Below, in pieces: positions 7,114-18,674 of a stretch of 64,000 nt of DNA. Under the pieces are notes generated by a model, which did no database searches, was not told the DNA's origin, and was given only the letters and a program-made list of their open reading frames with translations. The DNA comes from Streptomyces sp. NBC_00239 (GTDB lineage: Bacteria > Actinomycetota > Actinomycetes > Streptomycetales > Streptomycetaceae), in NCBI RefSeq assembly GCF_036194065.1, contig NZ_CP108097.1, positions 62,001-126,000 of the forward strand. Reading direction: 5' to 3'. Position numbers and translations under genes: made by a program. Position 1 is the stretch's first letter, and each line of letters starts with the position of its first letter.

Positions 7114-7914
7114 ATGACCACTTCGACTGTCCCGCCCAAGACCGGCATGCTCCCGGTCGACGACACGCAGCTGTTCCTCACCGACACCCGCGGCCCCGGC
7201 CGCCCCGTCGTCTACCTGAACGGCTGCTACGGCGACCGCCGGCCCTGGCTCCCGGTGATCTCCGAACTCGACAGCGGCTGGCGGCACATCACCTACGACG
7301 AGCGGGCCCGCGGCAGGTCGAAGCGGTCGGCCGACTACTCCTTCGACGCCTGCGTACGGGACATCGACGCGGTCCTGGCCGCGACCGGGGTGGACCGGCC
7401 GCTGCTCGTGGGCTGGTCGTACGGCGCGGCGATCGCGGCGCACTGGGCCGACCGGAACCCGGACCGCGTCCTGGGGGTGGTGGCCGTGGACGGTGCCATT
7501 CCGTACGGTCTGACCGGCGAGGCGGGACGCGAGCGGATCAGGCGCCTGTTCCGCCGGATGCGGTGGGCCCTGCCGCTGTTCCGCCCGTTCGGCATGGCCG
7601 CGCGGATGACCGCCGACCAGCACGCCGACATCAACATCGAGGCCAACGAGATCAACGCCGCCATCGAGCCGGTCCTCGACCGCGTGAACTACCCGCTGCG
7701 GTACGTCCTCGCCACGGGCGGCAGCCTCGGCGGGGGCAAGGAGGAGATGGAGCAGATGCGGGCCTCGCTCGACCCGGTGCTCGCCCGGAACCCGAACGTC
7801 AAGGTCAGCGCGAAGGTCCCGAGCAACCACTCCCACATCCTGCGCAAGGACTTCCGGGCGGTCGCCGCGGCCGTGCGCGAGACCGCGGCCGCGCACGACC
7901 GACGGGTCCGCTGA
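7114..7914 (+). CDS. Alpha/beta hydrolase
   Basis: The 266-residue protein has the alpha/beta hydrolase fold. The nucleophile elbow is GWSYGA with Ser102, the oxyanion region follows YLNGCYGDRRPW (about 34-45), and a candidate catalytic His lies in SNHSHIL near the C-terminus. An acid residue is expected near ATGGSLGGGKEE. Family members hydrolyse esters, lactones or epoxides, and the substrate here is not evident. I chose ATG 7114 rather than GTG 7099 because no ribosome site precedes either and the predicted start of transcription falls at 7113-7114. It forms an operon with the MerR gene, 4 bp apart, and is probably induced by whatever the MerR protein senses. It may be a cluster-edge detoxification gene. 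Confidence 0.88.
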   Translation: MTTSTVPPKTGMLPVDDTQLFLTDTRGPGRPVVYLNGCYGDRRPWLPVISELDSGWRHITYDERARGRSKRSADYSFDACVRDIDAVLAATGVDRPLLVGWSYGAAIAAHWADRNPDRVLGVVAVDGAIPYGLTGEAGRERIRRLFRRMRWALPLFRPFGMAARMTADQHADINIEANEINAAIEPVLDRVNYPLRYVLATGGSLGGGKEEMEQMRASLDPVLARNPNVKVSAKVPSNHSHILRKDFRAVAAAVRETAAAHDRRVR

Positions 7915-7918
7915 GCAC

Positions 7919-8695
7919 ATGGTGTACGGGCTCACGATCGGTCAGGCGGCCGCGTTCGCCGGCGTCACGGTCAAAACCGTGCGCCACTACCACCGGCTCG
8001 GCCTGGTCGACGAACCGGAACGCGACGGATCCGGCTATCGCCGGTACGGGTCGTCGGAGATCCTGCGGCTGGTGCAGGTCCGCACGCTCGCCGGCGCGGG
8101 CGTGCCGCTGGCCGAGATCGGCGACCTGCTCGACGCCGACCCGGAACGCTTCGCCTCCGCCCTGGACGACGTGGAACGACGGCTCACCGAGCGGATCGAG
8201 GAACTGATCGCGCGCCGCGCGGTGCTGCACCGCCTCGCCTCCGGCGACCGGCTGCTGCTGCCCGAGCGCGCCTGCGCGGCCCTGGACCGGCTGGCCGAAC
8301 TCGGCTTCAGCGCCGACTACGTGGCACTCCAGCAGGAAGCCCTGATCCTGGCCCGCGCCCTGGTGCCGGAGGTCTTCGACAGCTTCCTGATCCAGCTGGA
8401 GCACCAGCTCGGCGACCCCGAGTACGTCGAACTGGTCAAGCGCTGCCAGGAAGCCGAGTCGTGGGATCCGCACGACCCACGCCTCGACGACCTCGCCTCC
8501 GCCCTGTCCTCCATGGTGCTGGCCAACCGGGAACTGCTGTCGATGCCGGCCGAGTTCCGGGCCAGACCCGACGCCGCCACCCGCTACGGGCTGATCAACC
8601 ACCACCGCGAGGAGCAGGCGCCGGCGGCGGCCAGGCTCAACGAGCTGCTGGAGGCGAACCTGCGCGCGGCCGGCCTCGACATCCCGCGTCAGTGA
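7919..8695 (+). CDS. MerR-family transcriptional regulator
   Basis: This 258-residue protein has an N-terminal MerR winged helix (TIGQAAAFAGVTVKTVRHYHRLGLV, residues 6-30, then GYRRYGSSEILRLVQV). A coiled dimerisation helix follows (about 85-105). The long, mostly helical C-terminal domain of about 150 residues has no metal-binding cysteines, so the effector is probably an organic molecule. The start at ATG 7919 is 4 bp after the hydrolase stop. The operator at 7078-7096 in front of the hydrolase is its probable target, giving an autoregulated two-gene unit. It ends 25 bp from the convergent dehydrogenase gene, with no hairpin seen between them. Confidence 0.9.
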   Translation: MVYGLTIGQAAAFAGVTVKTVRHYHRLGLVDEPERDGSGYRRYGSSEILRLVQVRTLAGAGVPLAEIGDLLDADPERFASALDDVERRLTERIEELIARRAVLHRLASGDRLLLPERACAALDRLAELGFSADYVALQQEALILARALVPEVFDSFLIQLEHQLGDPEYVELVKRCQEAESWDPHDPRLDDLASALSSMVLANRELLSMPAEFRARPDAATRYGLINHHREEQAPAAARLNELLEANLRAAGLDIPRQ

Positions 8696-8720
8696 CGGCC
8701 GCGCGCCGCCCCGCGCCCCG

Positions 8721-9605
8721 TCATCCGTACGCGTAGAAGCCCCGGCCGGACTTCTTGCCCAGCAGACCGCTCTCGACCATGCGCAGCAGCAGCGGCGGCG
8801 GCGCGTACAGCGGCTCCTTGAACTCCTCGTACATGGCCCGCGCGATGGACACGGTCGTGTCCAGGCCGATCAGGTCGGCGAGCCGCAGCGGCCCCATCGG
8901 GTGGGCGCAGCCGTGCACCATGCTCTGGTCGACGGCCTCGGCGGTCGCCAGACCCGACTCGACCATCCGGATCGCGGACAGCAGGTACGGGAAGAGCAGC
9001 GCGTTGACGAGGAAGCCCGCGCGGTCCGGCGAGGCGATCGGCTTCTTGCCCAGGACGTCGCGGACGAAGACCAGCGCCCGCTCGCTCACCGCCTCGTCGG
9101 TCAGCACGGTGGCGACGAGCTCGACGAGCGGCAGCGCCGGCACCGGGTTGAAGAAGTGCAGGCCGAGCACCTGGCCCGGGCGGCCGGTCGCGGCGGCGAG
9201 CCGAGCCACCGGGATCGAGGACGTGTTGGTCGCCAAGATCGCGTCCGGGTCCGCGACGATCTTGTCGAGGGTGGCGAAGACGTCCAGCTTGAGCTGCTCG
9301 TCCTCCTTGGCCGCCTCGATGACCAGCTGGCGGTCCGCAAGGTCGCCGAGGTCACGGGTGAACGTCACCCGGCCCAGCGCCGCGTCGCGCTCCCCGTCGG
9401 TCAGCTTGCCCTTGGCCACCCCCCGGTCGAGGGACGCGGCGAGCCGCTGCGGGGCCGTGACCAGGGACGACTCGGAGAACACCGCGACCGTCACGTCCAG
9501 CCCGGCCTTCGCGCAGAGTTCGGCGATGCCGGTTCCCATGATGCCGCTGCCGACGACACCCACCCGTTCGATGGCGGCGCCGGGGCGCTGCGTGGTCGTG
9601 GTCAT
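8721..9605 (-). CDS. 3-hydroxybutyryl-CoA dehydrogenase family protein
   Basis: The protein has 294 residues. The NAD(P)-binding motif VGVVGSGIMGTGIAE is at 15-29. Family landmarks follow: NTSSIPV (127-133), GLHFFNPVPALPLVE (148-162) and GRGFYAYG at the C-terminus. It should interconvert 3-oxoacyl-CoA and 3-hydroxyacyl-CoA, here probably acetoacetyl-CoA to 3-hydroxybutyryl-CoA. The start overlaps the stop of the KS III gene (ATGA), so it is coupled to KS III and CCR. The three together supply crotonyl-CoA-derived alkylmalonyl-CoA once a crotonase, not seen here, removes water. It ends convergent to the MerR gene. Confidence 0.92.
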   Translation of the reverse strand: MTTTTQRPGAAIERVGVVGSGIMGTGIAELCAKAGLDVTVAVFSESSLVTAPQRLAASLDRGVAKGKLTDGERDAALGRVTFTRDLGDLADRQLVIEAAKEDEQLKLDVFATLDKIVADPDAILATNTSSIPVARLAAATGRPGQVLGLHFFNPVPALPLVELVATVLTDEAVSERALVFVRDVLGKKPIASPDRAGFLVNALLFPYLLSAIRMVESGLATAEAVDQSMVHGCAHPMGPLRLADLIGLDTTVSIARAMYEEFKEPLYAPPPLLLRMVESGLLGKKSGRGFYAYG

Positions 9606-10591
9606 GCGTGGGTCCCCCAGGTCAGAAGTGATGCCCCGATCGACATGCCGCCGCCGAATCCGGCGAGCAGCACCAGGTCGCCCGGCTTCAGAGCTCCGGT
9701 GCGGTTGGCCTCGTCGAGGGCCACGGGCACCGAGGCGCTGCCGACGTTCCCGTACCGGATCAGCGTGCGGTGCGTCTGCGCGCCGGTGAGCCCCGCGCGT
9801 TCGACGACCTCGCCGAGCATCACGCCGTTGGCCTGGTGCGGTACGAAGTGGTCGACGGCGCCGATGTCCACGCCCGCCTTCTCCGTCAGTGCGATCAGCG
9901 CCGGCGGGACGTGCTCGGCGACGAAGTCCCGTACCCCGCGGCCGTCCATCTTGAAGAAGTGGCCGCCTTCCGCGAGGGTCTGCGCCGACGCCGGGTTGCG
10001 GCTGCCGCCGGCCTCGACGCGGATCAGGTGGTGGGCGTCGCCGCGGCTGGCCAGGTCGCTGGCGATGATCCCGTACGGCTCCGGGACGGCCCCGACGATC
10101 GCGGCGCCGGCGCCGTCGGCGAACAGGATGGCCGTCTTGCGGTCCGTGAAGTCGAGGATCCGCGAGTAGACGTCCGCCCCGATGACCAGCACCCGGGCGT
10201 CCGGGCGCAGCGTCACCAGGCTGTGGGCCAGGGTCAGCGCGTAGACGAAGCCGCTGCACACGACGTTGACGTCGAAGCAGGCCGCGCCGTAGGCGCCGAG
10301 CCCGTGCTGCACCAGGTACGAGGTGGGCGGCTGCGGGAAGTCGCCGGTGGAGGTCGACACGATGATGTAGTCGATCTGCTCCGGGGTCAGTTCCGCCTGG
10401 GCCAGGGCCCGTTCGGCGGCCTTCACCGCGAGGTCGGACGTGGCCTCGTGCGGGGCGGCGTAGCGGCGCGACCGGATCTGCGTCTTGCGCTCGATCCACT
10501 CCGCGGTGACGCCGACGCGCGCGGCGACCTCCTCGTTGCCCACCTCGTCCTTGGGCAGGTAGGAGCCGGTGGAGAGAATGCCTATGGCCAT
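9602..10591 (-). CDS. Beta-ketoacyl synthase III (FabH-like)
   Basis: The 329-residue protein is a thiolase-fold KS III with an intact Cys-His-Asn triad: Cys112 (NVVCSGFVYAL), His252 (VPHQANG) and Asn282 (YGNVGSAS). KS III enzymes condense an acyl-CoA with malonyl-ACP or malonyl-CoA. Next to a hydroxyacyl-CoA dehydrogenase and CCR, the likely product is acetoacetyl-CoA (or a longer 3-oxoacyl-CoA) as the first step towards ethylmalonyl-CoA or a homologue. It starts 1 bp after the CCR stop, with GGAGGG inside the CCR end, and its own stop overlaps the dehydrogenase start. Making a free starter acid is an alternative, but the loading PKS has its own KSQ-AT. Confidence 0.92.
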   Translation of the reverse strand: MAIGILSTGSYLPKDEVGNEEVAARVGVTAEWIERKTQIRSRRYAAPHEATSDLAVKAAERALAQAELTPEQIDYIIVSTSTGDFPQPPTSYLVQHGLGAYGAACFDVNVVCSGFVYALTLAHSLVTLRPDARVLVIGADVYSRILDFTDRKTAILFADGAGAAIVGAVPEPYGIIASDLASRGDAHHLIRVEAGGSRNPASAQTLAEGGHFFKMDGRGVRDFVAEHVPPALIALTEKAGVDIGAVDHFVPHQANGVMLGEVVERAGLTGAQTHRTLIRYGNVGSASVPVALDEANRTGALKPGDLVLLAGFGGGMSIGASLLTWGTHA

Positions 10592-10592
10592 G

Positions 10593-11951
10593 TCACGACC
10601 CTCCGGCGGGCGCGGTCGCGGCGTAGTCGCGCAGCGGGTTGATCCGCGCCACCCCGATCTTCTCGCGCAGGGCGGGGTCGGTGACGCCGAGGCCCTCCTC
10701 GGGGGCGAGGCAGAGCACGCCGACCTTGCCGGTGTGCTTGTTCAGCTGGACCAGTCGTGCGGCCTCGCCGACGTCCTTCAGCGGGAACACCTCGGAGAGG
10801 ATCGGGGAGAGGTGGCCCAGCTTGAAGAGCCGGTTGCACTCCGCCTGCTCCTGGAGGTTGGCCGCGTGGCTGCCCACGATGCGCTTGAGGTTCATCCACA
10901 GGTAGCGGTTGTCGAAGTGGTGGTCGTAGCCGGTGCTGGAGCCGCAGGTGACGACCGTGCCGCCCTTGCGCACGACGAACACCGAGATCCCGAACGTCGC
11001 CCGCCCGACGTAGTCGAACACGACGTGCGGGTCCTCGCCGACCTGGCGCCGGATCTCCCGGCCGAGCCGCTTGCCCAGCTCGATGGTGCGCTCCGGGGTG
11101 AGTGCCTCGTCGCCGCCCATGCCGATCTCGTTGCGGTTGATCACCACGTCGCAGCCGAGGCGGCGCAGCACCTCGGCCTTGCGCTCGGAGCTGACCACGC
11201 CGACGGCGATGCCGCCCGCGTTCTTGACCATCTGCACGGCGAACGCGCCCAGGCCGCCCGTCGCACCCCAGATGAGGACGACGTCGCCCTGCTTGATCCG
11301 GGCGCCGTTGTCACCGACGAGCATCCGGTACGAGGTCGCCGCGGTCAGCAGGACGCCGGCCGACTCCTCCCAGGTCAGGTGGGGCGGCTTGGGCAGCAGC
11401 TGGCTCGCGCGCACCACCGAGTAGTGGGCGAGACCGCCGAAGTTCGTCTCGAAGCCCCAGATCCGCTGCCCCGACCCGAGCATGGCGTCGGCGTGCGTCG
11501 CCGGCTCCTGCTCGTCGACCTGGACGCAGCTGGCGACCACGTGGTCGCCGACCTTCCAGTGCCGCACCCCGACGCCGACGCGCACGACGATCCCGGAGGC
11601 GTCCGAGCCCACCACCTGGTGCGGCAGGTCGTGCCGGGCGGCGTACCCGCCCTCGCGGGCGTAGCGCTTGAGGAAGTCGAAGGTGGGCACCGGCTCGAAG
11701 GTCGCCGACCACACCGTGTTGTAGTTGATGGAACTCGCCATGACGGCGACGACCACCTCGTCCGGGGCGATCTCCGGCATCGGGACCTGCCCGACGTGCA
11801 GCGACTTGCGGACGTCCTTGTCCTCGACGCCGTCGAACATGCCGACGTCCGAGGCCAGGATGTGCGCAGCCTCGTATTCCGACGGGAGTTCGTGCCTCCC
11901 GATCTCATCCGGGCCGGCCCCGGCGAGCAGGGCTTCGGTCAAAGAATCCAT
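10593..11951 (-). CDS. ccr: Crotonyl-CoA carboxylase/reductase
   Basis: This 452-residue MDR-family enzyme reduces and carboxylates an enoyl-CoA with NADPH and CO2, giving ethylmalonyl-CoA from crotonyl-CoA. The Rossmann motif is WGATGGLGAFAVQMVKNAGG (228-247). The four residues known to hold CO2 in CCRs appear in order with a constant offset of three: Asn78 (INYNTVW), Phe167 and Glu168 (GFETNFGG), and His362 (GSHAANLQEQ). That supports a true carboxylase rather than a plain enoyl reductase. Start: ATG 11951 with AAAGGGA upstream. It leads the CCR-KS III-dehydrogenase operon and follows a hairpin terminator at the NRPS end. No AT in the window carries a clear ethylmalonyl signature, so the user of its product is open. 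Confidence 0.95.
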   Translation of the reverse strand: MDSLTEALLAGAGPDEIGRHELPSEYEAAHILASDVGMFDGVEDKDVRKSLHVGQVPMPEIAPDEVVVAVMASSINYNTVWSATFEPVPTFDFLKRYAREGGYAARHDLPHQVVGSDASGIVVRVGVGVRHWKVGDHVVASCVQVDEQEPATHADAMLGSGQRIWGFETNFGGLAHYSVVRASQLLPKPPHLTWEESAGVLLTAATSYRMLVGDNGARIKQGDVVLIWGATGGLGAFAVQMVKNAGGIAVGVVSSERKAEVLRRLGCDVVINRNEIGMGGDEALTPERTIELGKRLGREIRRQVGEDPHVVFDYVGRATFGISVFVVRKGGTVVTCGSSTGYDHHFDNRYLWMNLKRIVGSHAANLQEQAECNRLFKLGHLSPILSEVFPLKDVGEAARLVQLNKHTGKVGVLCLAPEEGLGVTDPALREKIGVARINPLRDYAATAPAGGS

Positions 11952-12058
11952 GATTCCCTTTCCCATCTTGCAGTGATCACAGAAACGTGCGGATGGACGA
12001 TCGATGGAGAGCACGAACAAAACCGCTGCAGGCCGGACCGGAACCACGGACGCGGCGG

Positions 12059-12114
12059 CCGGGCGACGGACGCCGCCCGGTGCTGTGGCCGGCAGGGGCT
12101 GCCGGCCACGGCAC
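12059..12114 (-). terminator. Strong hairpins at the end of the C-A-PCP NRPS gene
   Basis: GTGGCCGGCAG (12085-12095) and CTGCCGGCCAC (12099-12109) form a perfect 11-bp stem with a 3-nt loop, extended by GTGC/GCAC after one mismatch up to 12114, overlapping the stop codon. A second stem, CCGGGCG...CGCCCGG (12059-12080), follows. They would end PKS/NRPS transcripts before the CCR operon. The rest of 11952-12058 holds no gene and probably carries the CCR promoter. Confidence 0.6.
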
Positions 12115-15100
12115 TAGAGGACCGCTCCGGCCTTCGTACGGCGCTTCAGGCTCGGCCGGCTGGACTGGGAGAGGTCCTTCCACATGTCCGACAGGCCGGT
12201 GACGGTGCGCGCCGCGAAGAGCCTGCGGATCGACACCTCCTGCTTGAGCTCGGCCCGGATGAGGCCGACCAGGCGGATCGCGCGCAGCGAGTTGCCGCCG
12301 AGGTCGAAGAAGTCCTCGTCGATGCCGACCCGGTCGAGTTCGAGGACGTCGGCGAAGAGCCCGGCGAGGATCCGCTCGTTGTCGTTGCGCGGCGCCACGT
12401 ACTTGCGGTCGTCGAGCTCGGGCTCGGGCAGCGCCGCCCGGTCCAGGCGCCCGTTGGCCGTCAGCGGCAGGGCCTCCAGCACGGTGAACACCGACGGCAC
12501 GAGGGACTCCGGCAGCCAGCCCGCGGCGAACCGGCGCAGCTCCTCGACGGAGATGTCCTGGCCGGCGACCGGCACCACGTAGGCCACCAGGCGCTGCTGG
12601 CCGGTGCCGTCCTGCCGGGCGACGACGACGGACTGCGCCAGCCCGGTGTACTCGGACAGCACCTCCTCGGCCTCGGCCAGCTCGACGCGGACCCCGCGCA
12701 CCTCGGCGCGGCTGTCGGCGCGGCCCACGTACTCGAGCCGGCCGTCGGTGCCCCAGCGGACCCGGTCGCCGGTCCGGTACATGAGGGTGCCGGCGGCGCC
12801 GAACGGGCAGGGCACGAAGCGCTCCGCGGTCGGCCCGGGCCGGCCCGCGTAGCCGCGTGCCACGCCGGGACCGGACACGTACAGCTCGCCGACGACGCCG
12901 ACGGGGACCGGGGCGAGGCCCGGACCCAGCACGTAGAGGGAGGTGTCGGCCACGGGGCGGCCGATCGAGCCCGCGTGGTGGACCGGCTCGCCGGCGGCCA
13001 GGCGGTGGGTCGCGGCGAACACGGTGGCTTCGGTGAGGCCATGGCCGTTGACGATCGTCAGGTCGGGGCAGGCCTCGCGGACCCGTCGCAGGGCGGCCGC
13101 GGGCACCCGGTCGCCGCCGGTCCACACTTCGCGCAGGCCCGCGAGGCGCTCGGGGTGCGCGGCGGCGATCGCCAGGAAGCGGCCCGCGGGCAGCCATACG
13201 GTGGTGATGCCGTGCGCGGCGCGCGCCTCGGTCAGCGCGTCGACGTCCAGCTCGCCGGCGGGGGCCACGACGACCCGGCCGCCGTTCAGCAGCGGCGCCC
13301 AGAGTTCGAGGGCGAGGGCGTCGGAGGCGTGCGGCGCGTGCCACAGCACGGTGCTGTGGGCGGCGTCCTTCCACTGGCCGTCGGTGACGAACCGGCTCAG
13401 GTTGCGGTGGGTGACGGCGACCGCGGTGGCCGCGTCGGCCGAGCCGGAGCCGTACACCAGGGCCAGCAGGCCGTCCTGGTGCGCGGCGGCCGGGGCCTGG
13501 CGCACGGCGTCGCTGCCGGCGGTGGTGTCGAGCGCGTCGAAGGCGATCAGCGCGACGTCCGGGCCGGCGGAGAGGGTGGCGGCCGTCGCCGCGTCGGTGA
13601 GCCAGGTGCGCGCCGGCGAGCCGGCGAGGAGGGCCTCGATCTGCTGCGCCGGGAGCGCCGGGTCGACCGCCAGGTAGGCGCCGCCCGCCTTCACCACGCC
13701 GAGCAGGGCGACGGCCAGGTCCACCGAGCGGGGCAGCGCGACCGCCACGACCGTCTCGGGTCCGACCTGCCGGGCGCGCAGCTCCTGGGCCAGGCGGCCG
13801 GAGCGCTCGTCGAGCTCCCGGTAGGAGACTTCGGTGTCGCCGGAGACCAGTGCGACGGCGAGGGGGTCCTGCGCCACCTGGCAGGCGAAGAGTTCGGCGA
13901 CCGTCAGCTCCGGCGCGGGGGCCGTCTCCTCGGCGGGCGCCGTCAGGACGCGGCCGCGCTCGTCGCCGTTGACGATGTCGAGGGCGCCGACCGGCTGCTC
14001 GCCGGCGGCGACCACGGCGCGGATGTAGGAGATCAGCTCCTCGCCGATGAAGCGCATCTCCGCGGCGTGGTAGAGGTCCGCGGGGGCGTCGAGGCGGATG
14101 TGGAGGTCGCTGTCGGGGCTGCCGTCGGTGTAGACGCCGATCGACAGTTCCTCGAAGGTGCCGGTCGTCGCGCCGGAGTAGCGCGCGGGGCTGTCGCCGA
14201 AGTGGAGCTGCTCGGCGAAGTCGACGACGTTGATGACGGCGCCGAAGCTGCCGCGGCCGCTCAGGACGGTGCCGCTGACGCGCTGGATGTCGGAGTAGTG
14301 GCAGCCGGCGTGGCCGAAGATCTCGTACGTCTCGTCGCTGATCGCGTCGGCGACCTCGGAGAAGGTCGCGCCGAGCGGCACGGCCACCTTCACGGGCACC
14401 ACGTTGACGGCGAGTCCGGGCGTGCGGGCGGCCACGCCGACGCGGTTGCTCACGGCCAGCGAGAGGAGGAACTCCGGGCGGTCGCAGCGGTGCCGGAAGA
14501 ACACGGCCGCGGCGGCGGTCAGCATCTGCGACATCCACACGCCCATGGAGGTCGCGGTCTCGGTCCACACGTCGGCCTCGGCGCGCGGAACGGTCAGCGT
14601 GCGGCTCACCATGCCGATGGTCTCGGCCACCGCCGACCAGCGGTCGGCGCTGCTCATCGGCTCGGAGAGGGCGGCGCGCTGCGCGTCGGACAGGGCGACG
14701 CGGGGGACCTGCGCGGGCGCCGGGGCGTCCTTCAGGTAGTCGCGCCAGAACTCCGAGTCCTCGGTGAACTTCTCGGACGCGAGGTAGTCGACGGCCTCGG
14801 TCGCGAACGACTCCAGGTCCCACGGGTGCGGCAGCTGCGGGACCTCCTCGCCCCGGGCGAGCGCCGTGTAGACCTCGGCGAGGCGGCGGGACAGCAGGCC
14901 GCCGGCGCCGAAGCCGTCCGAGATGACGTGGTGGTAGGCGATCACCAGGAGGGATCGGTTGTCGGCGAGCTTGACCAGACCCAGGCGGAACAGCAGGTCC
15001 TGCGCCAGGTCGAACGGCTCCCGCACCAGGTCGGACAGCGCCTCGCGGGCCGCCTGCTCCGGGTCGGCCTCGGCACTGAGGTCGAGGTGGAACGGCCGCC

Positions 15101-15329
15101 AGTCGCCCAGCTCCCGGGCCACCATCCGCAGCCCGCTGCCGTCGTCGACGAAGTTGACGCGGAGCACCTCCGCCTCGGCCATCACGTGCAGGAACGTGGC
15201 CTCCATGACCGCCGCGTCCAGCTCGCCGTCCACATCCCACATGGTCAGCGCATGGTTCGGCGTGTCGGAAGCCATTTCCTGCGCCCGCCACATCCCCTTG
15301 TGCGCAGACGACGCACCGAACGAACGCAT
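12114..15329 (-). CDS. NRPS module C-A-PCP with a degenerate adenylation domain
   Basis: The protein has 1071 residues. The C domain (about 5-440) is intact at HHVISDG (133-139). The A domain (about 470-970) is damaged. The P-loop, normally YTSGSTGxPKG, reads [15 protein letters not shown] (625-639). NxYGPTE reads NGHGLTE (761-767). The A10 lysine is Arg961 (NGRLDR), and A8 reads [15 protein letters not shown]. The PCP has GGNSLRAI with Ser1014. Such an A domain is unlikely to activate an amino acid, so the PCP should be loaded in trans. The free PCP, P450 and Cys-type transferase at 34039-36259 are the natural source, probably of a beta-hydroxy amino acid such as 3-hydroxyleucine. It follows the last PKS, so its C domain should join the polyketide to this residue. 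Start: ATG 15329 after GAGGGG. Confidence 0.93.
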   Translation of the reverse strand: MRSFGASSAHKGMWRAQEMASDTPNHALTMWDVDGELDAAVMEATFLHVMAEAEVLRVNFVDDGSGLRMVARELGDWRPFHLDLSAEADPEQAAREALSDLVREPFDLAQDLLFRLGLVKLADNRSLLVIAYHHVISDGFGAGGLLSRRLAEVYTALARGEEVPQLPHPWDLESFATEAVDYLASEKFTEDSEFWRDYLKDAPAPAQVPRVALSDAQRAALSEPMSSADRWSAVAETIGMVSRTLTVPRAEADVWTETATSMGVWMSQMLTAAAAVFFRHRCDRPEFLLSLAVSNRVGVAARTPGLAVNVVPVKVAVPLGATFSEVADAISDETYEIFGHAGCHYSDIQRVSGTVLSGRGSFGAVINVVDFAEQLHFGDSPARYSGATTGTFEELSIGVYTDGSPDSDLHIRLDAPADLYHAAEMRFIGEELISYIRAVVAAGEQPVGALDIVNGDERGRVLTAPAEETAPAPELTVAELFACQVAQDPLAVALVSGDTEVSYRELDERSGRLAQELRARQVGPETVVAVALPRSVDLAVALLGVVKAGGAYLAVDPALPAQQIEALLAGSPARTWLTDAATAATLSAGPDVALIAFDALDTTAGSDAVRQAPAAAHQDGLLALVYGSGSADAATAVAVTHRNLSRFVTDGQWKDAAHSTVLWHAPHASDALALELWAPLLNGGRVVVAPAGELDVDALTEARAAHGITTVWLPAGRFLAIAAAHPERLAGLREVWTGGDRVPAAALRRVREACPDLTIVNGHGLTEATVFAATHRLAAGEPVHHAGSIGRPVADTSLYVLGPGLAPVPVGVVGELYVSGPGVARGYAGRPGPTAERFVPCPFGAAGTLMYRTGDRVRWGTDGRLEYVGRADSRAEVRGVRVELAEAEEVLSEYTGLAQSVVVARQDGTGQQRLVAYVVPVAGQDISVEELRRFAAGWLPESLVPSVFTVLEALPLTANGRLDRAALPEPELDDRKYVAPRNDNERILAGLFADVLELDRVGIDEDFFDLGGNSLRAIRLVGLIRAELKQEVSIRRLFAARTVTGLSDMWKDLSQSSRPSLKRRTKAGAVL

Positions 15330-15460
15330 ACAGATCAACCCCTCAACAAACAGGCCCGAATTGGAATACTTCGCAGATCACCCCCACCTTCCGGGAAGGG
15401 ATGCAGTCGTTCAACACGACGTGGTGCCGGGCGGGACGAGCGGCTGTGGAGCTTGCGCCC

Positions 15461-15476
15461 GTCCCGCCGGCGGGAC
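15461..15476. promoter_or_regulatory. Perfect 16-bp palindrome, operator candidate
   Basis: GTCCCGCCGGCGGGAC is fully self-complementary. An identical copy lies at 36521-36536 and a one-mismatch copy at 36369-36384. All three are in intergenic DNA upstream of cluster genes; this one is 132-147 bp before the C-A-PCP NRPS start. Size and symmetry suit a dimeric TetR-like repressor. Confidence 0.5.
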
Positions 15477-15485
15477 ATTCCTACG

Positions 15486-15538
15486 GGGCGGAAATCCGCC
15501 CGCCACACCGTGGGAGCACTCCCGGCGGGAGCGCTCCC
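15486..15538 (-). terminator. Two hairpins between the last PKS and the NRPS gene
   Basis: Nearest the PKS stop, 15512-15538 can form a 12-bp stem with a 3-nt loop (GGGAGCGCTCCC and GGGAGTGCTCCC on the minus strand, one G-U pair). Then GGGCGGA/TCCGCCC (15486-15501) forms a 7-bp stem. Together with the operator-like palindrome at 15461, they suggest that the NRPS gene has its own regulated promoter. Confidence 0.5.
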
Positions 15539-15545
15539 GGCGGGC

Positions 15546-18668
<3,123 letters not shown>

Positions 18669-18674
18669 ATCCAC

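Noticed and set aside
7920..8721. A minus-strand gene opposite the MerR regulator
   Set aside because: The MerR frame has a clear helix-turn-helix and operon spacing; the opposite frame has no recognisable domain.
15505..15545. The short GGGAGCNCTCCCGGC repeats as the start of a repeat array
   Set aside because: Only two units exist and they fold into one 12-bp hairpin at a gene end, which is better explained as a terminator. There are no spacers, so it is not a CRISPR array.
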